From the NCBI GenBank assembly GCA_016183945.1, contig JACPDP010000029.1:1-64000 (forward strand): 64,000 bases of DNA, read 5' to 3'. This document shows positions 18,201 to 25,800 of this stretch, one piece after another (position 1 is the stretch's first letter; each line of letters begins with the position of its first letter). The notes under the pieces are model-generated. The model saw nothing but the letters and a program-made list of their open reading frames with translations, had not been told where the DNA came from and did not search any database. The translations under genes were made by a program, and so were the position numbers. The DNA is from Magnetospirillum sp. (lineage in GTDB: Bacteria > Pseudomonadota > Alphaproteobacteria > Rhodospirillales > Magnetospirillaceae).

Positions 18201-19651
18201 CCTCGGGCGACTTCTTCCGCCTGCTGTCGAGCGGAGACTCGGCGGTGACGGTGGGTGGCGGTGTCGTCACCGGCATCGTCGGCATCGACACCATCACCGG
18301 CTTCCAGTCGGGTGTCGATCGAATCCACCTCAGCGGCATGGCCGGCGTCGCCTATGGCACCAGCGCCTATGCCCTTTCGGCCGGCGCCGACGCCACCGCC
18401 AAGGTGATCGCTACCGTCAACGCCATTCGCGGCGACACGACCGTCAGCGACAAGGCGGTATTCTTCACCGATGCCACCGATGGTTATTTCTATGTGAAGG
18501 GTGCCGGCACCGGCACCAGTTTCGACGGTACGCTGGTCAAGCTGGCCGGTATCACCAGCATCCCGCCGGGCGGCGCGCTGTCGGGCTGGACCGCCGACCA
18601 TCTGGCGGCGCAGGCCGACGCCGACGCCGCCACCGCCCTGGCCTGGGCCGATGCCGCCGTCCGCGACGCCATCGAGGCCGGGTCCTATAAGGATGCCGCC
18701 CACGGTGCCGCCACCGGTGCCGCCGCGGTGATCGCCGCCCTGCACACTTCCGCCCTGGCCTCGGCGGCTTCGGCCGAGACCGCCCGGTTGCAGGCGCTCG
18801 ACTACCAGACCCAGGCCACCGCCGCCGCCGATCTGGCCATCGCCAAGTTCAGCGCGGTCGGCAGCGTGCTGACCACATGGCTCAGCGACAATCCCTCGTC
18901 GTCGCTGTATGCCACGGCCACGACGCTGCAGGCGAAGGTGACCGCGGCCTCGGCACTGGCGACGTCCGCCAAGACCGCGGCGGCCAACGCCTATGTCGCG
19001 GCGGCCAACGCGAAGACCGCCGCCGACACCCATTCCGCCGGCGTGCCGGCCGACATCCCCGCCGCCCGCGCCCAGGCCACCTCGGCCGCGGACGATGCCG
19101 CCACCGCCGCCAAGCAGGCCACCATCGCCAAGCTGCAGGCGCAGGCCGCCGTGCAGACCAACAACGATGCCCAGCAGGTCGACAACGCCTACACCCAGTT
19201 CCTGTCCCAGGCGGCGCAAGAACTGGCCCAACTGACCGCCCAGGCGCTGGCCAACGCGGTGCCCAACGCGGTCGACGACACCAAGACCGTGCCCGAGGAC
19301 GCCGGCGCCACCACCGTCAACGTGCTGTCCAACGACAAGCGCACCGATGGCGGCGCACTGGATTCGGCCACCATCGTCTCGGTGACCAACCCCGGCCACG
19401 GCACCGCCACCATCAGCGGCGGCAACATCGTCTATACGCCGACCGCCAACTACAACGGTGCCGACAGCTTCACCTACACCATCAAGAACACCGTCACCAT
19501 CAATGGCCAGACCGTCGAATCCTACGACACCGCCACGGTTACCCTGACCGTCACCGCGGTCAACGATGCGCCCACGGCGGCGGCGGACTACGCTTCGGCG
19601 GCGCACCCGTCGACGGCGGTGACCGTCGGGACAGGGACACGCTGTCGGTGA
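9206..19651 (+). CDS. Giant RTX adhesin, N-terminal piece (FecR-like, Ala-rich, RTX modules)
   Basis: This piece is 3,481 residues. Residues 8-150 are a FecR-like domain. An alanine-rich helical region follows, to about residue 1090, and then seven composite RTX modules broken up by further alanine-rich stretches, and a cadherin-like repeat ending in AVNDAPTAAADYASA. The frame then breaks and stops at TGA 19649. The GTG at 9206 was chosen as start because the FecR-like fold begins after it and a GGGGG motif precedes it. The upstream in-frame stretch from 9047 has AT-rich third positions and rare codons (TTT, ATA, AGG, TTA) unlike the gene. The protein is acidic, rich in Ala, Asp, Thr and Gly, and almost free of cysteine. 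Role: surface or secreted adhesin, inferred. Confidence 0.85.
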   Translation: MASQDAIGKVETLAGTVGVTHADGSRGTLEAGAPVFEGDQLRTEIGGSVGLTFADGTTFALGEKGRLTLDEMVYDPGSKQGQAVLSVDKGAFTLVSGEISKTSPDALTIKTPTMTVGIRGTSLTSDGRTMALMSERGGVTGELSIRTASGQSITVNQAGAGVSLSPSGSLTPVNLTPAQIAQVGGNSMAALPNFSGALSNAYSGAASSAAAAAAAAQALQTPPKPPEPQKSPTAEQIVKAKEVVASIAEKLVEIQQVVTQKVGELKQKIEQDIKKEEDHARHFVEEVRKLADDAGRDAQRQAQEDVGVRLAIENLHRLAAEEAAGRAHAAYDAAKALYDQIAGKVTEVMTAKVAGDDATVTLRLADITTLKSGIAGYLAVAQTAAADAHLAGQGYGSAAAAMLSADSYVSQTSALNTGATTSLSQAQYIADNGIDQAVSDWLSGAAQDSYDEAAALVTSRETTATAKAGLVTDKAAELKDAEGERDTAYIDWKTKEAVAQTYESAADEAKVTRDAADLLHTAATTLKGLATTLSAEVATIADTPSQLAIETALTHAEALEAATRASGDSTIQATADLVHEVVNILQDARAFYVLDEVPDSATLQSMSVLTSQALAQFGTLDDYFDTIETLWSNTYTSLYDDPTSTDDAVGKRALSAAAYDTYVDDQGVVDDLNADLYGSGGLYDQAHSAYDALGAAQGDLASAAAYLLVSESAAEAKFHADLVNALDDVSAYAAEAADRAAEAKTEADDARVSATLAETAAAQHDVATAESARDDAIAAANRAHAKYLLAQTAYENAATAAATAQSAADNADRWSVTRGDTTSLNTAAQAKLSEASKAMASAAAQDSTAAKWVDAATQWAVDAAGEGAASGAAKLAAEAADAAADAAAVAASKQKASAASDAASAQSSKASLAATEAATAAVQDTDLSDAVDQAEATAIANLAALASQKAADAATAYATIGAATTAADAAVAATLAASLAADAVAAADSARSRADTLIEKMGGQLATAAEAQYATANAAANAAAGHRLAAEAARLAEDAVTARTEADAAATESDNAEAARLAAKAYAGRAETVGLKSHAGQVAAGDIVASTANATTAGGAGADLVIGTGGAEALSGGVAADTFRFTAANKSPSTAMDTIADFVSGTDRLEFEGMAGVTYDASPYTYTTSVNATVDAIKNAGTVANEIVFFSDGTDGYLYVKGVGTGATGYDDTLIKLSGATTAPVLGSVVIGGGAQSGTGAADVLSGGIGIDTLIGGAGADTLTGGSGADVFRYTAKTESNTGGMDVVTDFQTGVDKLQFTGMAGVAYSNTAYTYAGTLAETITAIRADAATANTVVWFTDGASGYVYVHGAGSGTDFDGSLVKLADMSPAALAAQFANLAADEASRVKRDADAAEGSAAAAESAKALSDAQTLAAEQAAAADAAAAQAAADAREAAQARADDYATQKTLAESNAYDAAHAFRLEAEAALTAATAAATAAQKAATNAQSAEAQTQADLAAAEAAKAGAALAAAADASAGHGTAAALEVVAASAASTAAAKKAGQAAASATVAQDSSGAATAWRNGSAIDDRIAAEAAEAAAATNLANAKTAYNTAAADQSTAEAALLQTQIDKATAAASLASRTTAYNDSVTAYASSAGEDAAVRAAWASARDNAESAMNSAQSAYDRAAAAETAAQSAYDLATATASKSATSLSAAQQALTEAAAATGYQQQYELSSEAAAQAQADSALTTALEDVNAALTTAEDEVALAQAGATDAAFYAAQANFNYTTVTSAVTSALQAKTDAAAALTAAEAALDDAEAAEAVAYANTLAVDDGSTALNEPATFALGQTQAKDAATNAYAAAQAVTAQIQALRDQVAEQAKLAEAQYVLAQQSKGEADTYQAKLSGNLTDAALASETAVGGKLGTVGVDTLVGNGVDEMLVGGGGADSLTGDGGADTFRFTSATDSPSSAPDTITDFTSGTDFIQFKGAAGLTYSTTAFTYTGASVTATVTAIRAASANNVVRFFTDGTDGYLYVKGAGTGTSFDDTLIKLSGKTTAPAAASIVVGEGGLKSGAIKADSDAAFASDVAAAAATAADTATDTLETGIGSRQTVDAAAHLHGVADFMSQRVVDARAATTHAGERAAAAATAKGNADDQLTLAQTDDAAVQAVKNNAGATAGQISQALDDAQAATAAATAAADYAKTAASAAATAAADFTTVKQVKAEYDQVVARWADKLTADAAVGDGSSGAVEAAADAAAKVAAAQAAYNTDNGLVATNTAKVAAAHAAYDAVSATSPDGEAVATAKAAWDAAETALAKAQTALASASSTLTSALTQNTAAQNALKAAQAAQGALNDWTGKATFNGGGSADTYAGSSIDDRVIGGGGADTLTGGSGGDLFRYTAASDSTAAAMDRITDFTSGTDKIQFENAAGLSYSTTAYTFSSTGADVAAKLANTITAVRADGTVANKIVFFTDGTDGYVYVNGAGTGTGTNYDETLIKLTNVRALPAASSIVIGGGAITGDADGNALTGSAVGDTLVGAAGADTLTGGDGKDVFRYTANGQSTAASMDVIADFVSGTDKIDLQGIAGITYSTTPFAWNTSVAATIGDIDAAALATPATYDNRIYFFTGGGHGYLYVKGTGSAGSTSHDGTVIKLQGVTSAPTGSSFFANWSTLTNQETAAQAALAQQYLTAADKADAEVVRLAGGAGALVQTSLTSAESAYADIANRQAEAEAAQVRATIATRTDAFSDTVAADATSASDNAKLTAAQLVLAKAAADNAAGALADGLAQSVIDGYVTAADVAYAAAVAKKDLAVAAAGDAAAKAAAARAVASASSSVNVLAGTGAADTLSGANGTVDILVGGAGGDSLTGGTGADYYRYTGAGQSTQSATDTIVGFENATDKIQLVGMAGVGTTPTANGSFGSVALAVSDITTNGANNQVHFFTVGADGYVYVKGAGTGTSFDGTLVKLAGIGSAPDAATFVTTGQTGVADLTGGAGIDIVVGTGGADTLSGGASGDFFRLLSSGDSAVTVGGGVVTGIVGIDTITGFQSGVDRIHLSGMAGVAYGTSAYALSAGADATAKVIATVNAIRGDTTVSDKAVFFTDATDGYFYVKGAGTGTSFDGTLVKLAGITSIPPGGALSGWTADHLAAQADADAATALAWADAAVRDAIEAGSYKDAAHGAATGAAAVIAALHTSALASAASAETARLQALDYQTQATAAADLAIAKFSAVGSVLTTWLSDNPSSSLYATATTLQAKVTAASALATSAKTAAANAYVAAANAKTAADTHSAGVPADIPAARAQATSAADDAATAAKQATIAKLQAQAAVQTNNDAQQVDNAYTQFLSQAAQELAQLTAQALANAVPNAVDDTKTVPEDAGATTVNVLSNDKRTDGGALDSATIVSVTNPGHGTATISGGNIVYTPTANYNGADSFTYTIKNTVTINGQTVESYDTATVTLTVTAVNDAPTAAADYASAAHPSTAVTVGTGTRCR
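9227..9640 (+). other. FecR-like N-terminal domain of the giant protein
   Basis: Residues about 8-145 read GKVETLAGTVGV, then GAPVFEGDQLRTEIGGSVGLTFADGTTFALGEKGRLTL, and IKTPTMTVGIRGTSLT. This is the FecR pattern found at the start of many large RTX adhesins. It may hold the protein at the cell envelope before release or display; no LapG-type di-alanine cleavage site was identified with confidence. Confidence 0.75.
9800..12480 (+). repeat. Alanine-rich helical/coiled-coil region of the giant protein
   Basis: About 890 residues are dominated by Ala with regularly spaced Asp, Glu, Lys and Gln, for example AAAEAAATAQSAADNADRW-like patterns. Glycine and proline are rare except before 9,900. The pattern predicts long helices and coiled coil. 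Similar stretches return between RTX modules at about 13,320-14,900, 15,370-16,220, 17,160-17,660 and 18,580-19,250. The DNA is a GCC-rich near-repeat, prone to slippage. Confidence 0.8.
12498..18577 (+). repeat. Composite RTX modules 1-7 with Ala-rich spacers
   Basis: Seven copies of a roughly 140-residue module lie at about 12498-12908, 12909-13320, 14911-15362, 16233-16713, 16714-17157, 17671-18118 and 18119-18577. Each has one to three RTX-type glycine/aspartate turns (GGxGADTLTGGxGADxF), then D-x-I-x-D-F-x-S-G-T-D, a G-M-A-G-V-x-Y strand, and a closing signature FFTDGTDGYxYVKGAGTG followed by TLIKL. RTX turns bind Ca2+, so the modules probably fold after secretion. Confidence 0.85.
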
Positions 19652-19860
19652 CGGCGGTCTCGGCCGGCAGCTGGGGTACCGCCACCATCGTCGGCGGCAA
19701 GGTGGTCTACACCCCCAACGCCACCGCGCTGAAGGCGCTGGACAGCGACCAGACCCAGACCGACACCGTCACCTATACCGTCAGCGACGGCCACGGCGGC
19801 TCCACCACGGCGTCGATCAACATCACCATCACCGGCGCCAACGACGCGGCGACGCTGACC
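19261..19860 (+). repeat. Cadherin-like repeats spanning the frameshift
   Basis: Before the break the sequence has AVDDTKTVPEDAGATTVNVLSND, IVYTPTANYNGADSFTYTI and VTAVNDAP. After it, in another frame, come TLSVTAVSAGSWGTATIVGG, VVYTPN, DTVTYTVSDGHGG and ITITGANDA. These are consecutive halves of cadherin/VCBS-type repeats, which places the frame break inside one domain rather than between two genes. Confidence 0.8.
19610..19651 (+). other. Frame break in the giant gene
   Basis: The first frame runs through the segment ending STAVTVGTGTRCR and stops at TGA 19649-19651. The continuing sense starts at about 19627 one base earlier in phase (RDRDTLSVTAVS). The net change is a loss of one base, or of 3n+1 bases; a missing short segment is likely, since sibling repeats carry a VLAND-like stretch here. 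A GTG at 19648 overlaps the stop as GTGA, so restart is formally possible. Confidence 0.8.
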
Positions 19861-22800
19861 TCGGGCACCATCTCGACGCACGGGGCGGAAGATACCGCCT
19901 TCACCCTGACCACGGCGCAGTTCGACGCCTTCTTCAGCGACCCCGACAACCTGACCAACCAGGCCGGCCGCGACAAGCTGGAAGGCATCAAGGTCACCAC
20001 TCTGCCGTCGAAGGCGACGCTCGCCCTGAAGAGCATGGCGGCGCCGGTGGCGGGCGACATCATCATCGGCGCGGCGCCGGCCAACCCGACCCTGGGGACG
20101 AGCGCGGTCAATACCCTGGCCGGCACCGCCGGCGACGATCTGCTGATCGGCCTGGGCGGCGCCGATACGCTGACCGGCAACGCCGGAGCCGACACCTTCC
20201 GCCTGACCGCCGCCTCGGACTCGCCGTCCGGCGGCTACGATACCATCACCGATTTCGCCTCGGGCACCGATCGCCTCCAACTGCAGGGAGCGGCGGGCCT
20301 GGGCTACGATTCAACCTTGGCCAATCCCTTTGCCACCTCGGTGGCCAACACCATCAACGTGATCAAGGCGTCGACGGCCTACGCCAACAAGGTTGTCTTC
20401 TTCAGCGACGGTACCGACGGCTACCTCTATGTCAGGGGCAGCGGCGCCGCCGGCAGCGTCAGCTACGACGACACCCTGGTCAAACTGACCGGCAAGACGA
20501 CGGCCCCATCGGCCTCCTCGGTGGTGTTCGGCGGCGGCGACATGTCGGGAACCGGCTCGGCCGACACACTGTCCGGCAGCGCCATCGACGATACCCTGAC
20601 CGGCGGCGGCGGGGCCGATACGCTGACCGGCGGCCTGGGCGCCGACGTCTTCCGCTACACGGCCAAGACCGACTCCACTGACGGCGGCATGGACGTCGTT
20701 ACCGACTTCAAGGCGGGCGTCGACAAGCTCCAGTTCGTCGGCATGGCCGGGGTGACCTATTCCAACACCGCCTATGCGTACCAGGGCACCGTCGCGGATA
20801 CGGTCAGCCACATCGTCGGCAACGCCGCCAACAATACCATCCAGTTCTTCAGCGATGGCCTGAACGGCTATGTCTACGTCAAGGGTGCCGGTACCGGTAC
20901 CGACTTCGGCACCAGCCTGATCAAGCTGGCCAACTACAATGCGGTGACGCTCAACCAGGAAATCAGCCGCGCCGACATCGCCGCCGGCAACCTGATCCTG
21001 GTGCCCACGGCCGACTATGCCGGCAATGCCGGCTTCGGCTGGGCCGGCTTCGACGGCACCGCCTATTCCGCCGGTTCGGCCACCACCACCGTGGTGTTCG
21101 ATCCGGTCAACGATCTGCCGACCGTCGCCGCCAAGACTTCGACCGGGACCGAGGACACCACCCGCACCTTCTCCGCCGCCGACTTCTCCACCTTCAGCGA
21201 TCCCGACGGCAATGCGCTGGCGTCGGTCAAGATCACCTCGCTGGCGAGCAACGGCACGCTTTATCTCAGCGGCACCGCCGTCACGGCCGATCAGGTCATT
21301 CCGGTGGCGCAGGTCGGCAGCCTCACCTTCGTGCCCAACGCCAATTTCAACGGCAACGCCACCTTCCAGTGGAAGGGCTCGGACGGCACCGACTTCGCCG
21401 CCAACCCGGCCACCATGACCATCGCCGTGGCGGGGGTGAATGACGCTCCCACCACGGCGAGCAGCTCGGTGGCGGCCTCCGAGGACACCATCTACGTGTT
21501 CTCGCAGGCCAACTTCACCGGCGCCGTCACCGACGTGGATGGCGACGCGCTGTCCAAGATCCAGGTGGTGACGCTGCCCGGCAACGGCACGTTGCGCCTG
21601 TCCGGAACGGCGGTCACGGCGGGGCAGGAGATCCTCAAGGCCGATCTGCCCAACCTGACCTTCACGCCGAGCGCCAATTTCAACGGCAGCACCACCTTCA
21701 CCTGGAAGGCCTCGGACGGCACCGTCTATTCGGCGGCGGCCGGCACCATGACCATCACGGTGGCCAGCGTCAACGACGCGCCGACCACGGCGCAGTCCCA
21801 GACGGTGACCACCCTGGAGGACACCGCCAAGACCATCACCGTCACCGCGTCCGACCCCGAGGGCGACGCGCTGAGCTACGCCGTGCAGACCCAGCCGGTG
21901 ACGGGCGGAACGGTGTCGGTGGTGTCGGGCAACCAGCTCCTCTTCACCCCCACGGCTGGCTTCAACGGCAGCACCAGCTTCGTGGTCCGGGTCAGCGACG
22001 GGACCGCGACGGCCGATCAGACGGTGACGGTCAACGTCACCGCGGTCAACGACGCCCCCACCCTGACCGCGACGGGCAGCCTGTCCACTGCCGAGGACAA
22101 CGCCTACACCACCGGCCAGGTCACCGCCACCGACACGGACAGCGGCGACACCCTGACCTATACCGTGAAGTCGACCGATATTCCGGGGCACGGCACGGTG
22201 CAGATGAACAGCGCCACCGGCGCCTTCACCTATACGCCGCATGCCAACTATTTCGGCGCCGACACCTTCAAGGTCACCGTCACCGACGCCTCCGGCGCCA
22301 CCGCGGTGCAGACCATCAGCGTCAGCGTCAGCGCGGTCAACGACGCGCCGGTCGTGGCGTCCACCTCGACCGCCGCGCCGCCGGATAGCGCCTATACCTT
22401 CACCCTCGCCGATTTCTCCGCCGGCTATTCGGACGCGGAGAGCGACGCGCTGACGGCCATCCAGATCACGACGCTGCCCAGCCAGGGCACCATCACGCTG
22501 AACGGCACGCCGATCACCACCAGCGGCACCATCGCCGTCGCCGACATTCCCCATCTGGTGTTCACCCCCACCACCAGCCTGTCGGGTCCCGATCCGTTGC
22601 AGTGGAAAGCCTTCGACGGCACCATCTGGTCGGCGACCGCCGGGACCATGACCCTGGGGCCGGTGGCCATCACCGTCACCGGCGGCGCCTATGACGGGTC
22701 GGCCGAGACCCATACCCTGTCCATTACCGGCAGCAGCGGCGCCGACATCATCATCGGCGGCCAGTCCGACGACATCATCTATGCCGGTGCCGGCAACGAC

Positions 22801-25800
22801 ACCGTGTCGGGCGGCAGGGGCGCCGACCTCCTCATCGCCGGCTCGGGCAACGGCAACGACACCTATTACGGCGGCACCGCGGCACTGGACGACAACGCCA
22901 ACGACACCATCAAGTATTCCAGCGCCACCAACCCCGTCACCATCAACCTGACTGCCGGCACCGCCTCGGGCGCCGACGTGGATAGCGACCTCATCTCGGG
23001 GATCGAGCACGTCATCGCCGGCCAGGGTGCCGACATCATCACCGGCAGCACCGCGGTCAACAGCATCACCGGCGGGGCAGGGGCCGATACCTTCGTCTTC
23101 GCCTCGGTGGCGCAATCGAGCACGACGGCCACCGACGTCATCACCGACTTCGTCTCGGGCACCGACCACATCAGCTTCACCGGCATGGCCGGGGTGGCGG
23201 TGTTGCGCGGCATGGGCGCCGGGCTGAGCGGCGGCTTCACCTTCGACACCGCCGGCGCCACCCTGGCCGACAAGGTCACCAACACCATCGCCGCCATCGT
23301 CGCCGAGAGCCGCATCCAGGACTCGGTGGTGTTCTTCACCGACACCACCTCGGGCACCGGCTGGCTGTATGTCAAGGGGGCCGGCACCGGCACCTCCTAT
23401 GACGGGGCGCTGATCAAGCTGGCGGGCGTCAGCCAGGCGCCCACCGCGGCCGATCTCGGGCTGATCTACGAACTGGTGTATGGCACCAGCGGCAACGACG
23501 GCATGGTCGGCACCACCGCCGGCGAGCTGTTCATCCCGGTAGCCGGCAGCGATACCCTGCATGTGGGAACCGGCGCCGGCATCGATGCCCTGGGCCTGAA
23601 CCCGGCCACGCCGGTGCAGTCGGTGGTGAAGTCGGGTAACGATCTGGTGTTCACCACCTCGGGCGGCACCGTCGCGGTGATCAGCCAGTGGGGCGGCGAG
23701 GCCTTGGAGGCGGTGTCCGCCGACTTCGGCCAGGGCGGCGGCGCCAAGGTCTACACCATCGGCTACGCCACCGGCACCGGCGGTTCCGACCTGCTGCTGG
23801 GCGGCTTCACCATCGACACGCTGACCGGCGGCGACGGCGACGACGCCATCTTCGCCCAGAGCGGCGATGACACGTTGATCGGCGGTGCCGGTGCGGATCG
23901 CCTCGACGGCGGCGCCGGCACCGATGTCTATCAGTATTCCTCGGCGGCGGAATCGCCCTATACCGGCACGCCCGACGTGGTGAATTTCGAGAGCGGCGCC
24001 GACAGGATCGATTTTGTCGGCAGCGGCGGTCTCCGGCTGCTGGCCAACGCCTACACCTTCACCACCTCGGCGGCGGCGACGGTGGCGGCCATCCGTGGCA
24101 ACGTCGCGGTCACCGACGCCATCGTCTTCTTCACCGACGGCACCGACGGCTATGTCACCGTCAAGGGCGGCACCGGCGGCTTCGACGGCACCCTGATCAA
24201 GCTGGCCGGCGTCGTCTCGCCCCTGTCGCTGAGTGACTTCGTCGGCCAGACCGTGGTGCTCGGCGGCAGCGGCAGCGACACTCTCGCCGGGTCCACCGGC
24301 AACGATTCGCTGGGCGGCCGGGATGGGATCGATACGCTGCACGGGGGTGTGGGCGCCGATACCCTGACCGGCGGCGGCGGCGCCGACGTGTTCCTGTTCT
24401 CGAACACCGATTCGACGGTGACGGTGAGCGGCGGCTCGGTCACCGCCATGAGCGGTATCGACAAGATCACCGATCTGGCGTCGGGTGACATGGTCAGCCT
24501 GGTTGGCGGCAACACCTACCGGCTGTACCAAGGCTGCTACGCCTTCGACACCGCGGGCGCCGACCAGACCGCCAAAGTCATCAATACGATCAATGCCATC
24601 CGAGGCGATGCCAACATTGCGGATGCAGTGGTTCATTTCACCGACGGCACCGCCGGCTGGGTGTATGTCAAGGGGAGCGGCGGCGGCACCAGCTTCGACG
24701 GCACCCTGATCGAGATCGGGGCCGCGCCCCCGTCGGTGTCGCAGTTGCAGCAGGCCATCGGTGAACTGGTGGTGGGAACGTCCGGGGACGACGTGCAGGC
24801 GGGAACCAGTGCCTCCGACTGGTTCCAATATACCGGTGGCGATGACGGCTACACCGCCGGCGGCGGCGTCGACACGCTCGACCTCGGCAGCCTGGTGGTC
24901 AAGACCGGCCATGCCAGTGGCGACGACTATGTCCTGGAACTGGGGCCGGCCGACGGCAACGACCAGAACATCACCGGCTCGGTCACCCTGGTGGGCCAGC
25001 TCACCGGCACCGGCTTCGAGGTGATGCGGGTCGGCCAGGAGGACCCGGTCACCCACGCCGTGACCGTGCGGACGCTGCAGGCCCAGGCCATCGGAGTCGA
25101 CAACACCGCTACCGACGACCTGGTGATGGCGCCGCTGGCGGGCGGCAGCGTCCACGGTGGCGCCGGCGACGACTGGGTCATCGGCGGCACCGGTGGCGAC
25201 ACCCTCTACGGCGACTCCGGCAACGACATGCTGGTGGGCATGCAGGGCAACGATACCCTGGTGGGCGGCGCCGGCATCGACGAGTTGGACGGCGACACCA
25301 GCGGCGCGCCGGCCGCGGCGGACCGCTTCGTGTTCAACATCGGCGATTCGATGGCGGGAAGCGCCGACATCATCCACGATTTCCAGAAGGGCATCGACAC
25401 GATCGAGTTCGCCGGCATGGCGGCGGGCATCAAGTATCGCGGCGGCGAGTTTCCCTTCGACACCACCGGTGCCGACTTGGCGGCCAAGATCAGCAACACC
25501 ATCGGATCTATCGGAGGCGACCCGAACGACGCGGTGTTCTTCTTCCAGGACGGCAGCAACGGTTATCTCTACGTCCATGGCGGCGCCCATAACGGTACCA
25601 TGGTGACGCTGAAGGGCGTCACCCAGTCGCCCTCGCTCGGCGACCTGATCGGCCCCGACGGCTATCTGGTGACCAGCGGCGCCGACACCTTCGTCGGCGG
25701 CGCCGGCAACGAATCCTTCGATGGACTGGCCGGCACCGACACGGCGCGCTATTCCGGCAACGAGGCCGACTACAAGGTCAGCCTGAGCGGCGGCACCCTC

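Noticed and set aside
12498..18577. Regularly spaced DNA repeats as a possible CRISPR array
   Set aside because: The repeats are in-frame protein modules of about 400 bp, far from the 25-40 bp repeat and spacer pattern.
19610..19651. Programmed ribosomal frameshifting
   Set aside because: No slippery heptamer of the X-XXY-YYZ kind and no clear stimulatory pseudoknot were seen; a short deletion or a sequencing error is simpler.
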